DNA from: Lachnospiraceae bacterium | GTDB lineage: Bacteria; Bacillota; Clostridia; Lachnospirales; Lachnospiraceae | DNA length: 29,913 nucleotides | Direction: 5' to 3' | Assembly (NCBI GenBank): GCA_900771195.1 | Contig: CAAGMZ010000017.1 | Coordinates: 1-29,913, forward strand | Part shown: positions 15,145-21,770 of the stretch, in pieces | Layout: each line of letters opens with the position of its first letter | Position numbering within the stretch: position 1 is the first letter of the stretch | The notes under the pieces: generated by a model | The model's database searches: none | What the model saw: only the letters and a program-made list of their open reading frames with translations | Told to the model about the DNA's origin: nothing | Made by a program: the position numbers and the translations under genes

Positions 15145-16168
15145 ATGGTATGATAAAAAGGGAAGCGAGAGCGATGTTGTCCTTTCCAGCAGAGTGAGAC
15201 TCGCACGTAATTTTTCTGATTATAATTTTGCGGATAAGCTTTCTGACGAGGATGGGCAGAATATGGTTCATTCCGTTACCGGGAAGTTTGCGCAGGACCA
15301 TGCCGGGGAGTACAGACCGATTTTTATGAGTAATTGCAGTGAAGCAAGGCGCAATGCTCTCAAGGACAGAAGGATAATCAGTTCTTATATGGTGAAGAGT
15401 GCAGGCAGCGCAGTTATTTTGTCACCGGATGATTCCGTGGCAGTGCAGCTTAACGGAGAGGATCATGTCAGAATTCAGGCACTGGCCGGCGGAATGAATC
15501 TTATGAGCTGCTATAAGCTTGCCAATGATATAGATGATTATCTGGATTTTAATTTTGATTATGCCTATGATGAGAAATACGGATACAAGACATCCTATCC
15601 CACCAATGTGGGAACCGGGCTCAGAGCGGGATACACGCTTCATCTTCCGGGACTTGTCAGGTCCAAAAGAATTTCCAAGATAAGTGCAGAGCTTGGCCGT
15701 TTCGGAATCAAGTTAAAAAGGCTCTACGGAGATGAGGATGGCGGGCATGGATGTGTTTTTCAGATTTCCAACCAGAAATCCCTCGGGCAGACAGAGAAGG
15801 AAATAATTAAGGACCTCAATGATATAGCAGGGCAGATAATCAATCAGGAACGTGAACAGAGAAGGAGCCTTTATGAAAAGGACAGATACAGATCTGAGGA
15901 TACTGCATACAAATCCTACGGAATGTTAAAATATGCAAGAAAATTAAGCCTCAGGGATGCCATGAATTTTTTGTCAGAGGTAATGCTTGGTTTTTCAATG
16001 GGTATACTTGTTCCTGAGGGTGAACAGTCCGTTACCTTCAACAGGATGATAATGGAAATACAGCCTTCAGTGCTGACAGATGCGGCAGGCAAGGCACTTT
16101 CGGTGGATGAAACCGATATAATGCGGGCAGAATACGTGCGCAACAATCTTTTGGAGATATCGGATTAG
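15128..16168 (+). CDS. mcsB: Protein arginine kinase McsB
   Basis: A 346-residue phosphagen-kinase-fold enzyme that phosphorylates arginines on damaged or misfolded proteins, marking them for ClpC-ClpP degradation. VVLSSRVRLARN opens the catalytic domain; NGEDH at 109-113 holds the catalytic Glu111; LRAGYTLHLPGL and GHGCVFQISNQKSLGQTEKE are the nucleotide- and arginine-binding loops. Length is normal. Two in-frame ATGs (15128 and 15137) both lie close to AGGGGAAAGG; I kept the first. It overlaps mcsA and ends 14 bases before clpC, so the kinase, its activator and the unfoldase are made together. Confidence 0.96.
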   Translation: MENMLKWYDKKGSESDVVLSSRVRLARNFSDYNFADKLSDEDGQNMVHSVTGKFAQDHAGEYRPIFMSNCSEARRNALKDRRIISSYMVKSAGSAVILSPDDSVAVQLNGEDHVRIQALAGGMNLMSCYKLANDIDDYLDFNFDYAYDEKYGYKTSYPTNVGTGLRAGYTLHLPGLVRSKRISKISAELGRFGIKLKRLYGDEDGGHGCVFQISNQKSLGQTEKEIIKDLNDIAGQIINQEREQRRSLYEKDRYRSEDTAYKSYGMLKYARKLSLRDAMNFLSEVMLGFSMGILVPEGEQSVTFNRMIMEIQPSVLTDAAGKALSVDETDIMRAEYVRNNLLEISD

Positions 16169-16182
16169 GAAAGGAGACTTAT

Positions 16183-18639
16183 ATGCAGAGCGGATATACG
16201 AAAAAAGCTGAAGAAGCATTAAGATATGCAGCGCAGGCAGCTTTTGAGCTGAGGCAGGATTATGTCGGAACCGAACATATACTTATCGGACTTTTAAAGA
16301 CAGATGATTCTCTGGCACAGACCGTGCTTTTTAATAATGACGTGGATGTGGAAAGAGTCATTGATATGGTCAGCCAGCTTATAATGAATGATAATAAAAC
16401 AAAGCTTATGGAACCGGGGTCATATACTCCGAGAGCCACCAGAATACTTGAACTTGCAGGCCGTGAGGCAAAGCGCTTCAATGCCCGGCTGATTGGCACA
16501 GAGCATATACTGATTGCAATGATAAAGGATTCTGACAGCGTGGGAACAAGGCTTTTGAGCACAATGGGAATCAATCTCCAAAAAGTATATGTTGACCTTC
16601 TGGTTGCAATGGGAGAGGACAGTAATTCATACCGTGACGAGATTCAGGGGCAGAAGGGACGCAGAAAGTCACAGACTCCTACGCTTGACCAGTACAGCCG
16701 TGACCTTACCAAACAGGCAGAACAGGGACTGCTTGATCCCGTTATAGGAAGGGAAAAAGAAATTCAACGTGTCATCCAGATAAGCAGCCGTCGGACCAAG
16801 AACAATCCGTGTCTTGTGGGAGAACCAGGAGTTGGCAAGACAGCCATAGTGGAAGGTCTTGCCATCAGGATAAAAGAAGGCAATGTTCCGGATACAATCA
16901 GGGATAAGAGGGTTCTGACACTGGACCTTTCGGGTATGGTGGCAGGCTCCAAATACCGTGGTGAGTTTGAGGAAAGAATCAAACGCGTTATAAGTGAGGT
17001 CAGGAGTGCTGGCAATATCATTCTTTTTATTGATGAGCTTCATACCATAATCGGGGCGGGAGGAGCAGAGGGTGCAATTGACGCATCCAATATCCTGAAG
17101 CCGTCACTGGCGAGAGGTGAGGTGCAGATAATCGGCGCGACCACAATCAATGAATACCGCAAATATATTGAGAAGGATGCCGCACTTGAGCGACGTTTCC
17201 AGCCTGTAGAGGTGGAGGAGCCCTCGACGGATGAGACCATAGAGATTCTAAAGGGACTCAGAAAGGCTTATGAGAAGCATCACTCAGTAACAATCACGGA
17301 TGATGCGCTTGTGGCGGCAGCCAGGCTTTCCAAGCGATATATAAATGACAGATTTCTTCCTGACAAGGCCATAGACCTGATTGACGAGGCGTCTGCCAAG
17401 ACAAGGCTCGGAACTTATGTGAAACCGGCAGAAATTGCAACGCTTGAGGCGGAAATAGAAGAGCTTGAAAAGCAAAAAGAGCAGGCCATTTCCGAGGAAG
17501 CTTACGAGCGTGCGGGAGAACTCAAGGCACAGAGGCTTGAAAAGGCAGCAGAGCTTGAAAAATTAAATTCCGAATGGAACGAATCAAAAGAAAACCGAGA
17601 GCTTATTGTAGGCGAGGATGAGATATCATCAGTTGTGTCCGAATGGACAGGAATTCCGCTCAAGAGAATTGCAGAGGGCGAGTCAGAGAAACTCATTCAT
17701 CTGGAGGATACGCTGCATGAGCGTGTTGTAGGGCAGGAGGAAGCAGTGACGGCCGTTGCCAAGGCAATAAGACGCGGAAGGGTAGGCCTCAAGGATCCTA
17801 AACGCCCCACAGGCTCGTTCCTTTTCCTGGGTCCTACCGGAGTCGGAAAGACGGAGCTTTCCAAAGCTCTTGCGGATGCATTTTTTGGAAGCGAAAACTC
17901 ACTTATACGTGTTGACATGTCGGAATATATGGAAAAACACAGTGTTTCCAAAATGATCGGCTCTCCTCCCGGATACGTAGGCTATGAGGAGGGCGGACAG
18001 CTTTGTGAAAAAGTAAGGCGGAATCCTTATTCCGTAATTTTGTTTGATGAGATTGAGAAAGCGCATCCGGATGTGTTCAATGTACTTCTCCAGATACTGG
18101 ACGACGGCATGGTTACAGATTCGACAGGACGCAGAATAGATTTCAAAAACACCGTCATAATCATGACAAGCAATGCCGGTGCCGAGAACATTGTAGCCCC
18201 CAAGAATCTTGGATTTGCAACGGATACAAGTCCCGACAGCAGCTATAAGCACATGAAGGAAAAGGTTATGGATGAGGTTAAGAAGATTTTCAAACCGGAA
18301 TTCCTTAACCGAATCGACGAAATTATAGTTTTCCATATGCTTACCAGAGACAATATTGCAAGAATAGTGGATATTATGATCGGCAATATCAATAAACGCA
18401 TAAAAGAGCAGATGAACATGACGCTGGAAATAGATGATGCAGCCAGGGATTACATTGTGAAAAACGGATACGACGAGAAGTATGGTGCAAGGCCCTTAAA
18501 GAGGACATTGCAGAACAAGGTTGAGGATGAACTGGCAGAGCAGATTCTTGACGGAAGATTAAAGGCAGGGAATAATGTTTTTATTTCCTGCAATAAGAAC
18601 GAATCCGGGGAGGAAAAACTTACATTTTCCGTAAAATGA
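16183..18639 (+). CDS. clpC: ClpC, AAA+ unfoldase of the Clp protease
   Basis: An 818-residue Hsp100 protein. The N-terminal double Clp_N repeat covers about 1-145, with the conserved GTEHILIGLLK and GTEHILIAMIK. AAA-1 carries Walker A GEPGVGKT (about 213-220) and IILFIDELHT (Walker B). A UVR-bearing middle domain lies at about 433-468 (EEAYERAGELKAQRLEK), which identifies ClpC rather than ClpB or ClpA. AAA-2 has GPTGVGKTE (about 550) and VILFDEIEKAHPDV. It unfolds arginine-phosphorylated or adaptor-delivered substrates for ClpP. AAAGGAG precedes the ATG. No terminator is seen after the gene, so read-through into the following gene is possible. Confidence 0.97.
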   Translation: MQSGYTKKAEEALRYAAQAAFELRQDYVGTEHILIGLLKTDDSLAQTVLFNNDVDVERVIDMVSQLIMNDNKTKLMEPGSYTPRATRILELAGREAKRFNARLIGTEHILIAMIKDSDSVGTRLLSTMGINLQKVYVDLLVAMGEDSNSYRDEIQGQKGRRKSQTPTLDQYSRDLTKQAEQGLLDPVIGREKEIQRVIQISSRRTKNNPCLVGEPGVGKTAIVEGLAIRIKEGNVPDTIRDKRVLTLDLSGMVAGSKYRGEFEERIKRVISEVRSAGNIILFIDELHTIIGAGGAEGAIDASNILKPSLARGEVQIIGATTINEYRKYIEKDAALERRFQPVEVEEPSTDETIEILKGLRKAYEKHHSVTITDDALVAAARLSKRYINDRFLPDKAIDLIDEASAKTRLGTYVKPAEIATLEAEIEELEKQKEQAISEEAYERAGELKAQRLEKAAELEKLNSEWNESKENRELIVGEDEISSVVSEWTGIPLKRIAEGESEKLIHLEDTLHERVVGQEEAVTAVAKAIRRGRVGLKDPKRPTGSFLFLGPTGVGKTELSKALADAFFGSENSLIRVDMSEYMEKHSVSKMIGSPPGYVGYEEGGQLCEKVRRNPYSVILFDEIEKAHPDVFNVLLQILDDGMVTDSTGRRIDFKNTVIIMTSNAGAENIVAPKNLGFATDTSPDSSYKHMKEKVMDEVKKIFKPEFLNRIDEIIVFHMLTRDNIARIVDIMIGNINKRIKEQMNMTLEIDDAARDYIVKNGYDEKYGARPLKRTLQNKVEDELAEQILDGRLKAGNNVFISCNKNESGEEKLTFSVK

Positions 18640-18661
18640 TGTGGTAAAAAAATGTCGTTTA

Positions 18662-18670
18662 TGGTAAAAT
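18662..18670 (+). promoter_or_regulatory. Possible extended -10 promoter
   Basis: TGGTAAAAT is an extended -10 match (TG, one base, TAAAAT) between clpC and the next gene. No -35 is recognisable at 16-18 bases. It would start a transcript near 18676, 46 bases before the ATG at 18722. Confidence 0.35.
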
Positions 18671-18721
18671 GAACATATCTTAAAAGTACTTTTCAATGAC
18701 TTGAAAACAGGAGGAACAGCA

Positions 18722-19135
18722 ATGTCTGTAGTTGACGGATTAATTCGTATTGAGGGCGATGGGACAATCAGTTTTGGCAATTATCTTCTTGATACCAAGA
18801 CGAAGCTTGACAATGTTGAATATAACGGGGATATTTACAAGGTCAAGACATTTAACGAAATCACTAAGTTAGAGAAGAACGGAATGTTCGTGTATGAATC
18901 GGTTCCCGGAACGGCAGTTCATAATCTCAGGATTGAGGACGGAATCGTAAGGATGGTAGTAGAGGGAAAGACAGATCCTCAGATAACGCTTGAGCTTGAG
19001 CCTTCGACGGATTACGAGGTTTATGTTGACAGTGCCAGCATCGGAAGCATGAAAACCAATATCAGCGGTAAGCTTGTTCTGAGCGTAGAGCTTGGCGGCA
19101 ACTCTGCTGAAGTTAAGATTGTGAGAAAAAAATAA
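18722..19135 (+). CDS. Conserved protein of unknown function (137 aa)
   Basis: A soluble 137-residue protein with no signal peptide or membrane helix. The predicted content is almost all beta-strand, with alternating charged and hydrophobic residues (VVDGLIRIEGDGTISFGNYL, EVYVDSASIGSM and KLVLSVELGGNSAEVKIV). I believe similar proteins in Lachnospiraceae genomes are sometimes annotated endosialidase, but nothing here shows a glycosidase active site, and the size is too small for one; I would not use that name. The ATG at 18722 has AGGAGG 7 bases upstream, which decides the start against an in-frame TTG seven codons earlier. It stands between clpC and radA, with a terminator just after it. Confidence 0.8.
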   Translation: MSVVDGLIRIEGDGTISFGNYLLDTKTKLDNVEYNGDIYKVKTFNEITKLEKNGMFVYESVPGTAVHNLRIEDGIVRMVVEGKTDPQITLELEPSTDYEVYVDSASIGSMKTNISGKLVLSVELGGNSAEVKIVRKK

Positions 19136-19140
19136 TTTTT

Positions 19141-19178
19141 GTACAGACGGACTGTGATGAACCACAGTCCTTTTGTAC
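19141..19178 (+). terminator. Terminator ahead of radA
   Basis: GGACTGTG (19149-19156) pairs with CACAGTCC (19163-19170) around ATGAAC, then TTTTGT. Outer arms GTACA / TGTAC (19141-19145, 19174-19178) can extend the structure and would compete with the T-tract. It ends only 17 bases before the radA ATG, so radA must rely on read-through or on a promoter I do not see. Confidence 0.7.
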
Positions 19179-19195
19179 CCGGATGGGGAGAGTAC

Positions 19196-20551
19196 ATGGC
19201 AAAGGCTAAGAGTACCGCGTTTTTCTGCAAAGAATGCGGTTATGAATCTGCCAAGTGGATGGGGCAGTGTCCCATGTGTCACGAATGGAACACATTTGTT
19301 GAGGCACCTGTGACTAAGCCTTCCAAGGGTGTAAGCTCAGGGAACACAACCCGTGATGCAGTACCCGTAAAGCTTGCGGATGTTGATACTAATGCGGAGA
19401 ACAGATATTCATCGGGTTTTAGTGAGCTTGACAGAGTGCTGGGCGGCGGAATTGTTACCGGTTCCATGGTGCTGGTCGGCGGGGACCCGGGAATAGGCAA
19501 ATCCACCATACTTTTACAGGTCTGCAGCAATATTGCACAGGGAAGAAAAGTCCTTTATGTATCGGGAGAGGAATCATTAAAGCAGATAAAGATGCGTGCC
19601 GACAGAATCGGGACTATGCCTGATGATTTTCTGGCACTCTGCGAGACCAATCTTACAGTGATTGATTCTGCCATACGTGATAATAAGCCGGATGTGGTTG
19701 TGATTGATTCGATACAGACAATGTATTGCGAGAGTTCGGATTCCACCCCAGGAAGCGTTAGTCAGGTAAGGGAATCGACCAATGTCCTGATGCAGATAGC
19801 AAAGGGACTGGGAATTACTGTTTTTATTGTGGGACATGTAACCAAGGAAGGCGTTGTTGCGGGACCGAGAGTGCTTGAGCATATGGTGGACACGGTGCTT
19901 TATTTTGAAGGTGAGCGCAGTGAGGCCTACAGAATTATAAGGGCTGTGAAAAATCGTTTCGGAGCTACCAATGAGATTGCCGTGTTTGAAATGTGTAACA
20001 GCGGACTCAGACAGGTCCTGAATCCCTCTGAGTATATGCTCAGCGGAAGACCTGAGAATGTTCCGGGTTCGGTGGTTGCCTGCCTTATGGAAGGTACAAG
20101 GCCGGTGCTTGTTGAGATTCAGTCACTGGTGTGCCACACTAATTTCGGAATGCCCAGACGTACTGCTGCAGGTACTGATTACAACAGGATGAATCTTCTT
20201 ATGGCAGTGCTTGAGAAAAAAGTCGGCATGCAACTTTCAGGGTGTGATGCGTACCTGAATGTGGCAGGGGGACTTAAGGTAAATGAACCGGCGCTTGACC
20301 TGGCGATGGTGCTTGCAATTATTTCAAGCTTCAGAAATATTGCCATACCTTCCAAGACGATAGTTTTCGGTGAGGTCGGACTTGCCGGTGAAGTGCGTGC
20401 AGTAAGTCAGGCAAAGCAGCGTGTGGCAGAGGCCATAAAGCTTGGATTTGAAGAATGTATTCTGCCTTATGCCTGTCTCAAGGCAGTGGGCAGTGAAGAC
20501 AAAATCAAATTACGAGGAGTAAAGACAGTCGCAGAGTTGTGCGAACGTTAG
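19196..20551 (+). CDS. radA: DNA repair protein RadA
   Basis: A 451-residue RecA-related ATPase that aids strand exchange and branch migration in recombinational repair. The N-terminal zinc finger uses C11, C14, C25 and C28 (CKECG...CPMC). The Walker A is GGDPGIGKS at about 95-103, and the RadA-specific KNRFG motif lies at about 251-255. The C-terminal Lon-protease-like domain (LNVAGGLKVNEPALDLAMVL then VVFGEVGLAGEVR) is present and, as usual, without the protease active site. The ATG at 19196 has GGGGAG 5 bases upstream; the open frame extends 19 codons upstream through the terminator hairpin, so that extension is not coding. It is followed 17 bases later by a signalling gene. Confidence 0.96.
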   Translation: MAKAKSTAFFCKECGYESAKWMGQCPMCHEWNTFVEAPVTKPSKGVSSGNTTRDAVPVKLADVDTNAENRYSSGFSELDRVLGGGIVTGSMVLVGGDPGIGKSTILLQVCSNIAQGRKVLYVSGEESLKQIKMRADRIGTMPDDFLALCETNLTVIDSAIRDNKPDVVVIDSIQTMYCESSDSTPGSVSQVRESTNVLMQIAKGLGITVFIVGHVTKEGVVAGPRVLEHMVDTVLYFEGERSEAYRIIRAVKNRFGATNEIAVFEMCNSGLRQVLNPSEYMLSGRPENVPGSVVACLMEGTRPVLVEIQSLVCHTNFGMPRRTAAGTDYNRMNLLMAVLEKKVGMQLSGCDAYLNVAGGLKVNEPALDLAMVLAIISSFRNIAIPSKTIVFGEVGLAGEVRAVSQAKQRVAEAIKLGFEECILPYACLKAVGSEDKIKLRGVKTVAELCER

Positions 20552-20568
20552 AAAGGCTGGTGTTTATT

Positions 20569-21210
20569 ATGGATGAACAGTTTATTGGGAAAATAAGCAA
20601 GGTTATTGACGACCTTGATGCATCACAGCTTAAGGTTGAAAAACATGCGTTTGATGTAATTAATTCGTCAGATACTTCACTTAATCTTGTGCGTGAGGGT
20701 ATTACGAATGTGGAAGAGATTGTTGACGATATCAACAGTCTCAGTGAAGTGGTTAAGACAGCCACCGAAAATATTAAGCAGTTGAATGAACTTTCAGGTC
20801 TTATCAAGAATTTTGTGGGAGTTATTAATAAGATTGCCTCCAAGACTAATATGCTTTCTCTCAATGCCTCTATAGAAGCTGCAAGGGCAGGCGAGCAGGG
20901 AAAAGGCTTTTCGGTGGTAGCCAAGGAAGTAGGAAATCTTGCAGCCCAGTCTACCAAGTCATCGGCAGATATCTCAGAGACTGTAGGCAAGGTACAGACA
21001 TTTATTGATTCAATGATTTCATCAATGAATGATATATATGAGCATTCCATGAAGCAGCAGGAAAAAGCATCACAGGTTGGTGCACTTCTTGAAAAAGTTC
21101 TTGATGCAGCCAGGACGGCCAATGATGTATCCAGAGGGATGGAAAATGAGATTGCATATCAGAGGGATATAACTGATAATGCCAAGAAGACAATAGCAGA
21201 AGCAAAATAA
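20569..21210 (+). CDS. Soluble chemoreceptor-like (MCP signalling domain) protein
   Basis: A 213-residue protein made almost only of the cytoplasmic signalling region of a methyl-accepting chemotaxis protein. The hairpin tip is clear: INKIASKTNMLSLNASIEAA, then RAGEQGKGFSVVAKEVGNLA. It is flanked by coiled-coil helices (about 30-75 and 125-213). There is no transmembrane helix, HAMP or recognised ligand-binding domain, and the N-terminal 40 residues are helical. Such proteins may couple to CheA/CheW in the cytoplasm or act outside chemotaxis. Only a weak GAAAGG precedes the ATG at 20569. It lies 17 bases after radA, probably in the same transcript. No che or flagellar gene is in the window. 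Confidence 0.85.
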   Translation: MDEQFIGKISKVIDDLDASQLKVEKHAFDVINSSDTSLNLVREGITNVEEIVDDINSLSEVVKTATENIKQLNELSGLIKNFVGVINKIASKTNMLSLNASIEAARAGEQGKGFSVVAKEVGNLAAQSTKSSADISETVGKVQTFIDSMISSMNDIYEHSMKQQEKASQVGALLEKVLDAARTANDVSRGMENEIAYQRDITDNAKKTIAEAK

Positions 21211-21269
21211 AAGGACCGTAAACTTTTATTATATTTTTTTTATTCGAAAATTCGGTCTCATACATAATA

Positions 21270-21341
21270 AAAAAGCTGTAAATAATTATTGGAATCAGGG
21301 CCGGCAGCACCTGAACATAAATAATTATTTACAGCCTTTTT
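21270..21341. terminator. Long inverted repeat, bidirectional terminator
   Basis: GCTGTAAATAATTATT (21275-21290) is exactly complementary to 21320-21335, with an A-run outside the left arm and T-run outside the right arm. The 29-base loop holds its own hairpin, TCAGG / CCTGA (21295-21299, 21310-21314). It separates the converging MCP-like gene and tRNA-Trp and can terminate both strands. Its size (16 bp perfect stem, nested hairpin) is larger than needed for a terminator, so a dispersed palindromic repeat is possible. Confidence 0.75.
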
Positions 21342-21354
21342 AAAATAAAAACAG

Positions 21355-21427
21355 CAGGGGCAGTAGGATTTGAACCCACGACATTTGGTTTTGGAGACCA
21401 ACGCTCTACCAGCTGAACTATACCCCT
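21355..21427 (-). tRNA. tRNA-Trp (anticodon CCA)
   Basis: On the - strand the cloverleaf reads AGGGGTA / TGCCCCT for the acceptor stem (one G-T pair), TAGTTCAGCTGGTAGAGC for the D arm, anticodon loop CTCCAAA with CCA, and GTGGGTTCAAATCCTAC for the T arm. The discriminator is G. The 3' CCA is not encoded. Confidence 0.96.
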
Positions 21428-21456
21428 GTATTATGCCGTCGCAACAGCACCATTTA

Positions 21457-21485
21457 TTTATATCACATATTGGAACTGATTGCAA
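21457..21485 (-). promoter_or_regulatory. Promoter of tRNA-Trp
   Basis: On the - strand TTGCAA (21485-21480) and TATAAA (21462-21457) are 17 bases apart, placing transcription start about 22 bases before the tRNA. The -35 is a palindrome and can also be read on the + strand. Confidence 0.65.
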
Positions 21486-21509
21486 GAAAAAATTACTGGT
21501 AATTATATT
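21480..21509 (+). promoter_or_regulatory. Possible divergent promoter for the 32-aa ORF
   Basis: The same TTGCAA (21480-21485) read on the + strand is 18 bases from TATATT (21504-21509). If used, two divergent promoters share one palindromic -35 hexamer. Confidence 0.4.
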
Positions 21510-21576
21510 GGACACTTAATTTTGTAGAATTCTTCTTGTAAGAAAAGGAACAGGTCATGCTGAAAGGAGAATTTCT

Positions 21577-21675
21577 ATGAAGGGATATGTGGTTGCAAAC
21601 GGATACATGGGATATGTGGATGGAAGGTATATGCTTTTTGCCAGTGAAGAGGATTATATTGACTACATTAATTAA
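21577..21675 (+). CDS. Micro-protein of 32 residues
   Basis: A 32-codon frame with AAAGGAGA 6 bases before the ATG. The product MKGYVVANGYMGYVDGRYML then FASEEDYIDYIN is Tyr-rich (six Tyr), with a near repeat (GYVVANGY and GYVDGRY), and ends acidic. It has no membrane helix and no run of leucine codons, so it is not a classical leu leader peptide. I believe similar short Tyr-Gly proteins occur in Lachnospiraceae, but this is a recollection. It lies 95 bases before leuA, and the region between holds two palindromes. Function unknown. Confidence 0.65.
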   Translation: MKGYVVANGYMGYVDGRYMLFASEEDYIDYIN

Positions 21676-21686
21676 ATCAATAAAAC

Positions 21687-21726
21687 TGATTAAATTTAAT
21701 CATTCTCAAACACATCAGGATGTGTT
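21687..21726. promoter_or_regulatory. Two palindromes upstream of leuA
   Basis: TGATTAAATTTAATCA (21687-21702) is a perfect 16-base palindrome. AACACATCAGGATGTGTT (21709-21726) has 8-base arms with an AG spacer. They lie 45-84 bases before the leuA start. A weak promoter-like pair, TTGACT (21659-21664) and TAAAAC (21681-21686) with a 16-base spacer, would put the start of transcription within the first palindrome. They could be operators; the second could also fold in RNA. Confidence 0.45.
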
Positions 21727-21770
21727 ACCATATGGGCATTGAAGATTATAAGACATGTGAGGAAATGATT

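Noticed and set aside
18722..19135. Endosialidase
   Set aside because: Too short, no signal peptide, no glycosidase motif; the name seems to be an inherited annotation.
20505..21122. 205-codon - strand frame opposite the MCP-like gene
   Set aside because: Serine-rich antisense shadow; the + strand frame has the unmistakable MCP hairpin motif.
21577..21675. Leucine leader peptide for attenuation of leuA
   Set aside because: There is only one Leu codon and no terminator/antiterminator pair with a T-run between it and leuA.
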